Below are positions 1 through 6,173 of a DNA stretch of 6,173 nucleotides, one piece after another; position 1 is the stretch's first letter; every line of letters starts with the position of its first letter. The notes below the pieces were generated by a model that ran no database searches, was not told the origin of the DNA, and worked only from the letters and a program-made list of their open reading frames with translations. Source of the DNA: an uncultured Lentisphaeria bacterium (GTDB lineage: Bacteria; Verrucomicrobiota; Lentisphaeria; Victivallales; Victivallaceae); the NCBI GenBank assembly GCA_949298665.1, contig CASFXO010000254.1, positions 1 to 6,173 on the forward strand. Direction: 5' to 3'. Both the position numbers and the translations under genes were made by a program.

Positions 1-20
1 GTCCAATATTATCCCGAAAA

Positions 21-1790
21 TCAGGATAATTGCCGGAACGTTACTCCCGCCAGCGCCATCAGCCGTGCTCCCCGGTCTCCGGCGGCCAGCGTGCGCAGCC
101 GGAAGGTTCCCCGGAACGGCGCGGTCAGCGTGAATACTCCGGCCCGGGAGCGCACCTGCGGAAAATAGGGGGAATACGGCAGTTCGTCCGCGGCCAGCGG
201 AACGCGGCGGATGTCGTCGCCGAGCGCCACCTCGACGATCCGTGAGGAATTCCAGGTGCGCGAGTGGTCGGCCTTCTGGGTCAGGATCCAGCATTCGTAG
301 GTACCCGGGTCCAGTTCGAACGTCCACTCAACGGCGTCATAATCATGATGCCACCAGGTAAGCAGTCCGTCGCCGGTCAGGAGGCTGTGTTCCGTTTCAT
401 TGTCCGGCGGCATGTTCGGATTTTCCGGGGGCGCCGCCGTTCCGCCGTCATCGACCACCGGTTCCGGCGGATGGTGAATCAGCCGGGCCTGTCCGGGGGC
501 GAGGTCCAGTTCCCCGTTCTGCAGCCGCAGTCCGGGGAGGATCCGGGGCGGTTCGGCGAAACGCAGCCGGAGGAGCGGCAGATAACCCGTCTGCCGGTTC
601 CGGTCCGGACGCAGCGTCAGCGAACCGTCGGCATGGGACTGCACCGGACAGTCGGCGGCGACCGGCGCGGTGGACAACCCGGCCAGCCGGATGGTTTCCG
701 CCGGGCGGCGGAGAAAGAAATTCAGGGTGTTGCCGTTGCGGGTGCAGTAGGCCCAGCCGAGATTCTGCGGGAAGGGGCTGCCCTCACAGCCGTAGATGCC
801 GTCGCTGTTGCGCCGGTACCAGGCGCCGACCCGGGTCAGGATGTCCACGGTTTCCGGGGTCAGGCGGCCATCCGGCATCGGGCCGACGTTGAGCAGGTAG
901 TTGGCGCCCTTGTCGGTGAGGGAAACCAGTTTTTCGATGACTTCTTCCGGTGTTTTCCAGTGGTGATCGTCGTACTTGAAGCCCCAGGTGTCGTTAAGGG
1001 TGCCCGGGGATTCGACCAGGCGGTCGAGACCCGCGGTCAGGGTCTGGTTGTCGCCGAGACTGCCGAAATCGCCGCAGCCGTTGCCGACCCGGCTGTTGAT
1101 GAGACAGTCGGGCTGGAGTTCGCGGACGAGGTCGCGGACGGCGCGGCTGTATTCGGGAAGGATCTGATGCGGACAGTCGCACCAGAGTTCGCAGATCGGG
1201 CCGTACTCTGTCAACAGCTCGCGCAGCTGCGGCAGCGCCTTGCCGTAGAAGTACCGGGAAAAGTCCTTGCGGGAACGGTCCGGAAAATCCCAGTTGTTGC
1301 CCCAGCTCATGCAGTTGCAGTTGAGCGGGTTTTCCGGACCGGGGTCGCCGCCGTCTGGGTCGGCCCAGTCGAGGTGGTGTGAGTAGTAAATTCCGAGCCG
1401 GATGCCGTGCCGGGCGCAGGCGTCGGAGATTTCCCGCAGGACGTCGCGCTTGAACGGCGTGGCGTCGACGATGTTGAAGCGGTTCACCCTGCTGTGATAC
1501 ATGGCGAAGCCGTCATGGTGTTTGGCGGTGAATACCAGATATTTCATGCCCGCGTCGCGGGCCAGTTTCACCCAGGCGTCGGCGTCGAAATGAACCGGGT
1601 TGAAGACTTCGGCGAATTTGGCGTATTCGGCGTTGGGAATGCGGAAGTAGGGTTGCAGCCATTCGCCGAGATACGGCGTTTCCCGGCCCTGCCATCGGCC
1701 GCCGGGCACGGCGTAGATGCCCCAGTGAATGAACATGCCGAAGTGGGCGAGACGAAGTTCGCAGGAGCGGGGATTTTCCGGGGTCGTCAT
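21..1790 (-). CDS. GH29-family alpha-L-fucosidase with extra C-terminal beta module
   Basis: Predicted retaining exo-alpha-L-fucosidase of 589 residues that releases terminal L-fucose from glycans. The catalytic TIM barrel covers about residues 10-345. It shows the family motifs FIHWG (His22), KHHDGF (His91, His92), GIYYS (133-137), LWCD with the likely nucleophile Asp205, and the LNDTWGF block (265-271) preceded by Glu260, a less certain acid/base candidate. GANYLLNVGPMPDG (295-308) is also typical. A beta-sandwich region (about 346-437) follows, then a proline-rich linker (438-466) and an extra aromatic-rich module (467-589), possibly carbohydrate-binding. This makes it about 140 residues longer than a minimal GH29 enzyme such as the 449-residue Thermotoga one. 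The start at 1790 is chosen for its ribosome binding site; the frame stays open to 1943, but the added residues look neither like a signal peptide nor like the family. With no signal peptide, a cytoplasmic location is inferred. Cysteines cluster near the active site (158, 160, 200, 204, 206). The family call is secure; substrate linkage is unknown. Confidence 0.93.
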   Translation of the reverse strand: MTTPENPRSCELRLAHFGMFIHWGIYAVPGGRWQGRETPYLGEWLQPYFRIPNAEYAKFAEVFNPVHFDADAWVKLARDAGMKYLVFTAKHHDGFAMYHSRVNRFNIVDATPFKRDVLREISDACARHGIRLGIYYSHHLDWADPDGGDPGPENPLNCNCMSWGNNWDFPDRSRKDFSRYFYGKALPQLRELLTEYGPICELWCDCPHQILPEYSRAVRDLVRELQPDCLINSRVGNGCGDFGSLGDNQTLTAGLDRLVESPGTLNDTWGFKYDDHHWKTPEEVIEKLVSLTDKGANYLLNVGPMPDGRLTPETVDILTRVGAWYRRNSDGIYGCEGSPFPQNLGWAYCTRNGNTLNFFLRRPAETIRLAGLSTAPVAADCPVQSHADGSLTLRPDRNRQTGYLPLLRLRFAEPPRILPGLRLQNGELDLAPGQARLIHHPPEPVVDDGGTAAPPENPNMPPDNETEHSLLTGDGLLTWWHHDYDAVEWTFELDPGTYECWILTQKADHSRTWNSSRIVEVALGDDIRRVPLAADELPYSPYFPQVRSRAGVFTLTAPFRGTFRLRTLAAGDRGARLMALAGVTFRQLS

Positions 1791-1797
1791 GATGGAT

Positions 1798-1804
1798 CTC
1801 CTCT
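1798..1804 (-). promoter_or_regulatory. Ribosome binding site fixing the fucosidase start
   Basis: On the minus strand AGAGGAG ends 7 nt before the ATG at 1790. This supports that start over the ATG at 1943, which would add 51 basic, low-quality residues with no hydrophobic segment. Confidence 0.8.
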
Positions 1805-1957
1805 GTTGCCGATGGTTTGGGGCCGATCTTGTCGAATGCCGGAGCGCGGCGGTCCGGGTTTTTCCTGTTGCCGGCGTCGTATCCCGGCGCATTGACGGAT
1901 ACCATAATCCGGTTTCGGCAAAATGGCGAGGACAGTTCTTCAAATCGTGCCGGATAT

Positions 1958-1977
1958 TTTTACATGTTCATGAAAAA
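1958..1977. promoter_or_regulatory. Candidate operator: imperfect 20-bp dyad
   Basis: The sequence reads TTTT-a-CATG-tt-CATG-a-AAAA. Eight of ten positions pair symmetrically; the a/a pair at 1962/1973 and the central tt do not. It contains the 8-bp palindrome TTCATGAA (1967-1974). The centre lies roughly 80 bp upstream of the predicted esterase transcription start and about 180 bp upstream of the fucosidase ATG, so one bound regulator could serve both genes. The regulator family is not identifiable, and an AT-rich chance palindrome remains possible. Confidence 0.35.
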
Positions 1978-2012
1978 CGGAAAAGCGAAGAAAAAATAAT
2001 GAAGGACGCCGG

Positions 2013-2042
2013 TTGACAGATTCCTCAACCCGGATATATATT
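2013..2042 (+). promoter_or_regulatory. Sigma70-type promoter for the esterase gene
   Basis: A perfect -35 hexamer TTGACA (2013-2018) is followed by a TA-rich -10 region. The possible -10 boxes are TATATA at 2035-2040 (16-bp spacer) or TATATT at 2037-2042 (18-bp spacer). An A-rich tract at about 1972-1999 lies just upstream and could act as an UP element. Transcription would start near 2048 and leave a leader of about 38 nt. Confidence 0.7.
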
Positions 2043-2073
2043 CATAATAATCGCGGAAATTCACCCGAACAAC

Positions 2074-2079
2074 GGAGAG
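2074..2079 (+). promoter_or_regulatory. Ribosome binding site of the esterase gene
   Basis: GGAGAG lies just upstream of the ATG at 2086, with 8 nt between the GGAG core and the start codon. It favours Met1 over the in-frame Met6 and Met8, and Met1 also supplies the positively charged start (MRK) of the signal peptide. Confidence 0.75.
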
Positions 2080-2085
2080 ACGACG

Positions 2086-4254
2086 ATGAGAAAACAGTGG
2101 ATGACGATGCTTTCTGTGTGGGCGGCGGCGGTGCTGAGCAGCACGGCGGCGGCGGATCTGGCGATCAACGGGGATTTCAAGGAAGGGGTCGGCAAGGACG
2201 GCATCCCGGTCGGCTGGACGCAGAACAAGGGCGAGTGGAACAAGCCCTGGGGACAGGCAAAGCTGGCGGACGGCACCCTGACCATTGTCTCCCCCGCCAA
2301 GGAAACGCATTTGTACACCCGCACCCGGAATTTCAAGTTTCACCCGGGCGACGAGTTCGAAATGGAAGTGACGGCCCGCGGCAGGGGAACGCTGGAATTC
2401 GGTATTTACGCGTATACGAGCGGGGGGGCTTTCTGCGAGTCGACGATCGTGAAGGTGCCGTTGAGTGAAAAAACGACGGTATTCAAACAGCGTCTGATTC
2501 CCCGCGCCGGTCGCGGCAACACGCCGGAAATGGCCCGGATGGTGGTCGGGGCGGGGCCCGGCTCCGAAGTGGTGATTACCAGCATCGTTGCCCGGCTGGT
2601 GGAAAAGACCGCCGCCGGTTCCGCCGCATTGGCGATCAACGGGGATTTCAAGGAGGGCGTCGGCAAAGACGGTCTCCCCGCCCGCTGGATCCAGAACAAG
2701 GGCGAGTGGAACAAGCCCTGGGGGACGGTTGTGCTCAGGGACGGCAAGCTTGTCATTACCTCCGCCGGACAGCGGACGCATCTATACACCGCCAAACCGC
2801 GGTTCGAATGCCGTCCCGACGAGACGTTCGAGATCGAAGTGACGGCCCGCGGCAAGGGCAAACTCGAATACGGCATCTACGCCTACAATCGGCAGGACGG
2901 ATTCTGCGAGACTTCGACCCATACCGAAACGCTCGGGGATAAGGAGACGGTATACAAAAGTCGTTTCGTGCCTCGCGCCGGACGCGGTAATACGCCGGAA
3001 ATGATCAGCGTTTTCGTCGGCGTCGATGCCGGCGGCGAGGCGGTGATCAGCCGGATCGAAGCCCGGCGTCTGGAACCGGGACCGGAACGGAAATTGGACG
3101 CTGCGCAGGATTTCGTGCTGGATGATTTCTCTTCGGTGGCGAAGTGGAAAAGCAACCGCCAGGATCGTGCTCCCCGGAGCGTGACCGTGGACGGCAATCC
3201 GGCAATGGAGTTGACTTTGCCTGCGATCATAACCGGCGCGGCGCTGCTGGATATGGATGAATCGATGCTGCTTGCCGATCATCAGGGGATTCGGTTCCGG
3301 GTCAAGGGGGAGCCCGGTAAAAAAGTGATGCTGCCGGTGGCCGTGGCCGGGATCAGCAGCAATCTGGGGTCCTGGCGATATACCGCCTATGTGCCGGTGG
3401 AAGGCGACGCCTGGCGGACGGTTACGCTGGCTTGGAAGGATTTCGTGCCGCCGGGCGGCGTGGAAAACGGGGAGTTCGGCGCCCCCGGAGCGCTGCATGC
3501 GGGCGGGGTCGGTACGGTGGTGTTCGGGGATCGCTGGCAGATCGAGCATTGCAATCGCGCCATTGCACCGTACAAGGTGACGGTGGATGACCTGACGCTG
3601 GTCAAGGAAGCCGCCGCCACTCCGATGGAAAAATATCCCGACCGGCCACTGGCCGATGTGATCGAAAAGATGAAGGCCGGCGAACCGGTGTCGATCATCT
3701 GTTCCGGAGACTCGATCACCGCCGGGACCGCGGTTCAGGACGCCGACGCCAACCGCTACGGCGTGAAGCTGCAGGAGTTTCTGCGCCGGGCGTTTCACAA
3801 TGACAAGATCCAGGTGGAGGTCGTGGCCGTGGGCGGCGCGCGCACGTTCGATCTGCAGGTCTGGGCCGGGCGCGACTTCGCCGGGAAAAAGCCGGATCTG
3901 GTGACGGTGCTGATCGGCTACAACGACAAGAGCGCCGCCTGGTCGCCGCGCTATTACCGCAAATCGCTGGAAACCTATATCGACAAAGTCAAGTCAATCA
4001 CCGGCGGCAGTCCGGCGTTTCTGCTGCTGGCGACGATTCCGGGGCGGGGGGTGCGTTACACGATGATGGACGACTTCGCCGAGGAGGTGCGGAAACTGGG
4101 GCAGGATCGCGGGATCGCGGTTTACGACCTGGCTGCGGATTTCAAGGCGTTGCCGGAAGCGGAATTCAAGGCGAATTTCGCCGACATGGCGCATCCGAAC
4201 AATGCCGGGCATGAATTCATCGCCCGCAAAATCACCGATTTTCTGAGTAAATAA
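2086..4254 (+). CDS. Secreted modular SGNH/GDSL-type hydrolase (probable carbohydrate esterase)
   Basis: A 722-residue predicted exported esterase. Residues 1-23 form a signal peptide (MRK start, hydrophobic core, AAA before Asp24). Two tandem modules follow (25-173 and 182-330), each opening with NGDFKEG and resembling CBM4/9-like jelly rolls. A third beta-rich module (about 341-507) begins FVLDDF and resembles the CIA30/CBM11 type. The C-terminal SGNH domain (about 533-722) carries GDSIT (nucleophile Ser543), a block II glycine in VGGA (582-585), GYND (611-614, oxyanion Asn613) and DMAH (Asp700, His703), so the catalytic set is complete. Enzymes of this fold remove acetyl or other acyl groups; the glycan-enzyme neighbours suggest a polysaccharide deacylase, but no specific CE family can be assigned. 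It is monocistronic, with its own promoter and terminator. Lipase, phospholipase or sialate esterase activity cannot be excluded. Confidence 0.9.
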   Translation: MRKQWMTMLSVWAAAVLSSTAAADLAINGDFKEGVGKDGIPVGWTQNKGEWNKPWGQAKLADGTLTIVSPAKETHLYTRTRNFKFHPGDEFEMEVTARGRGTLEFGIYAYTSGGAFCESTIVKVPLSEKTTVFKQRLIPRAGRGNTPEMARMVVGAGPGSEVVITSIVARLVEKTAAGSAALAINGDFKEGVGKDGLPARWIQNKGEWNKPWGTVVLRDGKLVITSAGQRTHLYTAKPRFECRPDETFEIEVTARGKGKLEYGIYAYNRQDGFCETSTHTETLGDKETVYKSRFVPRAGRGNTPEMISVFVGVDAGGEAVISRIEARRLEPGPERKLDAAQDFVLDDFSSVAKWKSNRQDRAPRSVTVDGNPAMELTLPAIITGAALLDMDESMLLADHQGIRFRVKGEPGKKVMLPVAVAGISSNLGSWRYTAYVPVEGDAWRTVTLAWKDFVPPGGVENGEFGAPGALHAGGVGTVVFGDRWQIEHCNRAIAPYKVTVDDLTLVKEAAATPMEKYPDRPLADVIEKMKAGEPVSIICSGDSITAGTAVQDADANRYGVKLQEFLRRAFHNDKIQVEVVAVGGARTFDLQVWAGRDFAGKKPDLVTVLIGYNDKSAAWSPRYYRKSLETYIDKVKSITGGSPAFLLLATIPGRGVRYTMMDDFAEEVRKLGQDRGIAVYDLAADFKALPEAEFKANFADMAHPNNAGHEFIARKITDFLSK
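2158..2604 (+). repeat. Tandem module copy 1 in the esterase
   Basis: Encodes residues 25-173. It aligns without gaps to copy 2 at a fixed offset of 157 residues (471 bp), with 87 of 149 residues identical by hand count (about 58%). Conserved points include Trp44, Trp51, Trp55, Cys117 and PRAGRGNTPEM (139-149). The 32-bp stretch 2221-2252 is identical to 2692-2723. The aromatic residues could form a sugar-binding surface, which is inference. Confidence 0.9.
2629..3075 (+). repeat. Tandem module copy 2 in the esterase
   Basis: Encodes residues 182-330, the gap-free partner of copy 1, with equivalent Trp201, Trp208, Trp212 and Cys274. The start of the module and the PRAGRGNTPEM segment are nearly identical in DNA, while the middle has diverged (residues 268-290 against 111-133). 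A short Ala/Gly-containing linker (174-181) joins the two copies. Confidence 0.9.
3106..3606 (+). other. CIA30/CBM11-like beta module of the esterase
   Basis: Residues about 341-507. It opens with FVLDDFSS and contains GIRFRVKGEPG (401-411), YTAYVPVEGDAW (432-443) and a closing VDDLTLVK (500-507). This pattern is common in CIA30- and CBM11-type jelly rolls attached to glycan-active enzymes. The assignment rests on motif resemblance only. It is unrelated in sequence to the two upstream repeats. Confidence 0.5.
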
Positions 4255-4335
4255 TCTTCCGGTCCGGCACTGCCGCCGCTTCTTCGTCCGACCGACGGGA
4301 AGCGGCGGCGTTTTTTTAAAGGTTGTTCCGCATGG
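4255..4335. other. Convergent intergenic spacer
   Basis: This 81-bp gap lies between the ends of the esterase and lyase genes. It holds the esterase terminator. Nothing on the minus strand looks like a separate intrinsic terminator for the lyase transcript. Confidence 0.8.
4272..4317 (+). terminator. Intrinsic terminator of the esterase gene
   Basis: An 11-bp perfect stem (GCCGCCGCTTC at 4272-4282 with GAAGCGGCGGC at 4299-4309) has a 16-nt loop that can form a small inner stem (CGTC 4285-4288 with GACG 4294-4297). One G follows, then seven T residues (4311-4317). It begins 17 nt after the stop codon. There is no matching T tract on the minus strand, so it probably serves only the esterase. 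Confidence 0.9.
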
Positions 4336-6173
4336 TCACGGGGAGGGCGGGGCGGTCCGTTCCAGCCGGTAGACACCCGGCTTCAGGGACAGGGTGCCGC
4401 ACAACCGTTCGGGGAGGGAAGTGAAGGTCCGGACTTCGCCGTTGCCGGAAACCGGACGGACCGCCCACGTGCCGGCGGCGAAATCGGCGCAGACCACCCG
4501 GGAAACCGATTCCGGTACGAGGATCTCCACCGCGTCCGTCACCGGGTCGAAATTTCCCCCCAGCACCAGAAGCGTGTCCGCCAGCGTCAATTCCAGGTGC
4601 GCGGGGCCTTCACGAAGCGCCGGCGGCGGTGGTTCCACCTCCGGATCCCCCGGCTGCAGGACCGCGAGAAACCGGGTGTCCCGCTTCTGGACGGCGGGGG
4701 CGATCAGGGTGCGGGTACCGTTTTCTTCGGGGAGGCCGGTCGGGGGGAGTTCGATGGTTGTGCCGAACACCCGTCGCGAGTCCGGCCCGGAGTGTGTTTC
4801 CACCGTCAATGGCTCTTGCGGCAGCAGCAGCCGGGTGGTCAGTTGTCCCGCGCCGTATCGGGAGACGAAGGTCCGTTCCCGCTGTTCCGGCGTGCTCAGC
4901 GTATTGAATTGAAACCAGGTCCGGACGGCGTCGCCGGAGGTGCGTACCCGGTCGAACACCACCAGCGCGGCGGGTTGTCCGGGGCGTCCGGTATGGAGGA
5001 ACACGAAACTGCGCACATAGCGGCTGATTTTTTTCGTATAGGCTGCCGCCAGATCGCTCTTGAAGAAACTGTAGAACGGACGCTGCCGGTCCGGGCCGAA
5101 ATCGGCGGCCTGCATGGCGCCGTTCCGGGATTTTTCCAGCATTTCCTGAAGGCTGGAGGGGGATTTTCCACTCGGCCAGCCGCAGAAATACTGCTGCCCG
5201 CCGTCGTTGGCCAGCCAGCCCCAGTTCTCGTCGGGATCGTAGGCGAGCAGGACGTTGTGCGCGATGGAGCGTTTATTGAAATTCCGGTCGTACGGCGTGC
5301 CGAACTGGAGGTAAATTCCGAGGTCCACCGCCTGCAGTCCACGGTAATATAGCTGGAAACTCCCGGCGTCAAGGTGTTGATGCCCGACGGACTGATAGCC
5401 GGCTCCTTTCAGAAACACCATCGCATCGCGGGAATCCGCCCCCATGGTCCAGCCGGTCCGGGCGGCCATCGCCGGATACGGCGGCGGCATGAGACGGGTC
5501 AGCGGCAGGTGCGAGTAATCCGGTTGCGCCGGAACGGTCGGATCGTTGAACAGCAGGAACTGCACCGGGTGGTTGAATTTCCAGGTGTCGATGCCCTGCC
5601 GCTGCGATTCACCCTTCAGCACCGGATCGGCGCTGTAGGCGGCGGAAAGGAACGTGCTTTCGTAATTGCTGGAGTACAATCCGCGCTGATTGGTCATGTA
5701 GAAGTCATCGCCGTCCCGGAACATGGTGCCGTCCGGCAGCCGCAGGTAAAACCAGCTGTACGGCAGTTTTTTCACATAGTCCGGAAAAGCCTGAACATCG
5801 TTCATGCGTTCGTAGAGCAGTGCGGCGATCACGTCGCCGCTGAAACGGACCACGCCGTACGCCATCCCCTGATTGTGCCACAGACTGCGGTATTCGAAGC
5901 GGTGCATCGGCACAATCTCTTCAAAAAAACGATAGGTGCAGTACCGGTAGGGCAGGGGATTTTCGCCGTACAGGGCGATGCCCATGGCGATCAGGTCGCG
6001 GGTGAACTGCATTTCGTTGCCGTGTCCGTTGACGACATCCTGCTTGAACGGGGGATAGCCGATTTCCGTCCGTTCCGCCAGTTCCAGCATTTTTTCGGCC
6101 ATGGCGGCGCGTTCCTCCGGCGTCAGGGCGTCGAAGCACCAGTCGTAAATCAGGGACGCGGTCAGAATCGTAT
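4336..6173 (-). CDS. Heparinase II/III-family polysaccharide lyase, 5' end beyond window
   Basis: Predicted lyase that cleaves uronic-acid-containing polysaccharide by beta-elimination. The frame stays open to the window edge, so the Met codon at 6102 is internal. The 23 residues before it include YDWCFDALTPEER, typical of the helical toroid of this family. Counting from that Met, the visible part has NGHGNE (His27, Glu30), AYG (Tyr82), GHQHLDAGSF (His241, His243), VDLG (Asp260) and AHN (His282). His27-Glu30-Tyr82 spacing equals that of catalytic His202, Glu205 and Tyr257 in Pedobacter heparinus heparinase II as I recall it; His241 would match His406, and His243/Asp260/His282 the zinc ligands. 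Beta-sheet domains fill the C-terminal half. About 150-180 N-terminal residues, probably including a signal peptide, are missing. The substrate is unproven: heparinoid, alginate, other uronan or none. Confidence 0.88.
   Translation of the reverse strand, partial: TILTASLIYDWCFDALTPEERAAMAEKMLELAERTEIGYPPFKQDVVNGHGNEMQFTRDLIAMGIALYGENPLPYRYCTYRFFEEIVPMHRFEYRSLWHNQGMAYGVVRFSGDVIAALLYERMNDVQAFPDYVKKLPYSWFYLRLPDGTMFRDGDDFYMTNQRGLYSSNYESTFLSAAYSADPVLKGESQRQGIDTWKFNHPVQFLLFNDPTVPAQPDYSHLPLTRLMPPPYPAMAARTGWTMGADSRDAMVFLKGAGYQSVGHQHLDAGSFQLYYRGLQAVDLGIYLQFGTPYDRNFNKRSIAHNVLLAYDPDENWGWLANDGGQQYFCGWPSGKSPSSLQEMLEKSRNGAMQAADFGPDRQRPFYSFFKSDLAAAYTKKISRYVRSFVFLHTGRPGQPAALVVFDRVRTSGDAVRTWFQFNTLSTPEQRERTFVSRYGAGQLTTRLLLPQEPLTVETHSGPDSRRVFGTTIELPPTGLPEENGTRTLIAPAVQKRDTRFLAVLQPGDPEVEPPPPALREGPAHLELTLADTLLVLGGNFDPVTDAVEILVPESVSRVVCADFAAGTWAVRPVSGNGEVRTFTSLPERLCGTLSLKPGVYRLERTAPPSP

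Larger units (their letters stand above)
1791..2085. other. Divergent intergenic control region
   Basis: This 295-bp stretch separates the divergently transcribed fucosidase and esterase genes. It contains the fucosidase ribosome binding site, an AT-rich centre (about 1951-2000), an imperfect dyad, and the esterase promoter and ribosome binding site. The half next to the fucosidase (about 1791-1920) is GC-rich, and I see no convincing -35/-10 pair for the minus strand there. No tRNA, riboswitch or small ORF was recognised. Confidence 0.75.

Noticed and set aside
264..1382. 372-codon open frame on the plus strand opposite the fucosidase
   Set aside because: It is fully antisense to a confident GH29 gene. 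Its Val/Gly/Arg-rich product has no recognisable motifs, as expected for a GC-rich shadow frame.
1870..1888. Short GCCGG/CCGGC hairpin in the fucosidase upstream region
   Set aside because: It has only five base pairs with a 9-nt loop in GC-rich DNA, and no T tract or known riboswitch pattern accompanies it.
1791..1943. 51-codon upstream extension of the fucosidase frame
   Set aside because: The extension has no ribosome binding site comparable to that at 1798-1804, encodes a basic segment without hydrophobic character, and precedes the usual GH29 N-terminus.
1960..3798. Two long minus-strand frames (273 and 338 codons) opposite the esterase
   Set aside because: They are antisense to a gene with a clear signal peptide and full SGNH motifs. 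Their products are His/Arg/Pro-rich and similar to each other only where the sense-strand duplication forces it.
4597..5352. 251-codon plus-strand frame opposite the lyase
   Set aside because: It is a shadow of the heparinase-type gene, has no domain motifs, and starts inside the antisense coding region.
1..6173. CRISPR array, insertion sequence, tRNA/rRNA or attachment site
   Set aside because: No periodic short repeats with spacers, transposase motifs, terminal inverted repeats or tRNA-like folds were seen. The only sizeable repeat is the in-frame module duplication.

Overview
The window is GC-rich and gene-dense, and holds three large carbohydrate-active genes: a family GH29 alpha-L-fucosidase (minus strand, 21-1790), a secreted multi-domain SGNH/GDSL esterase (plus strand, 2086-4254), and a heparinase II/III-type polysaccharide lyase (minus strand, 4336 to beyond the window edge). 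There is no transporter, sulfatase, SusC/SusD pair, regulator, RNA gene, mobile element or CRISPR array. The GC-rich codon usage, the long modular secreted enzymes and the glycan-degrading gene mix suggest a polysaccharide- or mucin-degrading bacterium. The PVC group (for example Lentisphaerota such as Victivallis) fits best, but this is a guess from general style and no marker gene is present to test it.

Layout. Positions 1-20 lie downstream of the fucosidase stop and show nothing. The fucosidase is read right to left from an ATG at 1790 with a good ribosome binding site. Positions 1791-2085 form a divergent control region. It has a strong sigma70-type promoter facing the esterase (TTGACA at 2013), an A-rich stretch upstream of it, and an imperfect 20-bp dyad at 1958-1977 that could be an operator. 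The esterase has a signal peptide, two near-identical tandem jelly-roll-like modules, a third beta-rich module resembling the CIA30/CBM11 type, and a C-terminal SGNH catalytic domain with all key residues. It ends at a clear intrinsic terminator (4272-4317). The lyase gene converges on it, and its 5' end lies outside the window.

How the genes may work together (inference). The secreted esterase could remove acyl groups from a complex glycan, the lyase could cleave its uronic-acid-containing backbone, and the fucosidase, which has no visible signal peptide, could release fucose from imported fragments. The glycan could be a fucosylated, acylated host glycan or an algal one; the sequence does not settle which. 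The gene orientations require at least three separate transcripts.

I did not find a clearly new biological system. The points most worth a second look are the recent internal duplication in the esterase, its architecture, the cysteine-rich active-site surroundings and extra C-terminal module of the fucosidase, the dyad in the divergent promoter region, and the lyase, whose catalytic and metal-site residues match heparinase II spacing although its visible first Met is internal.
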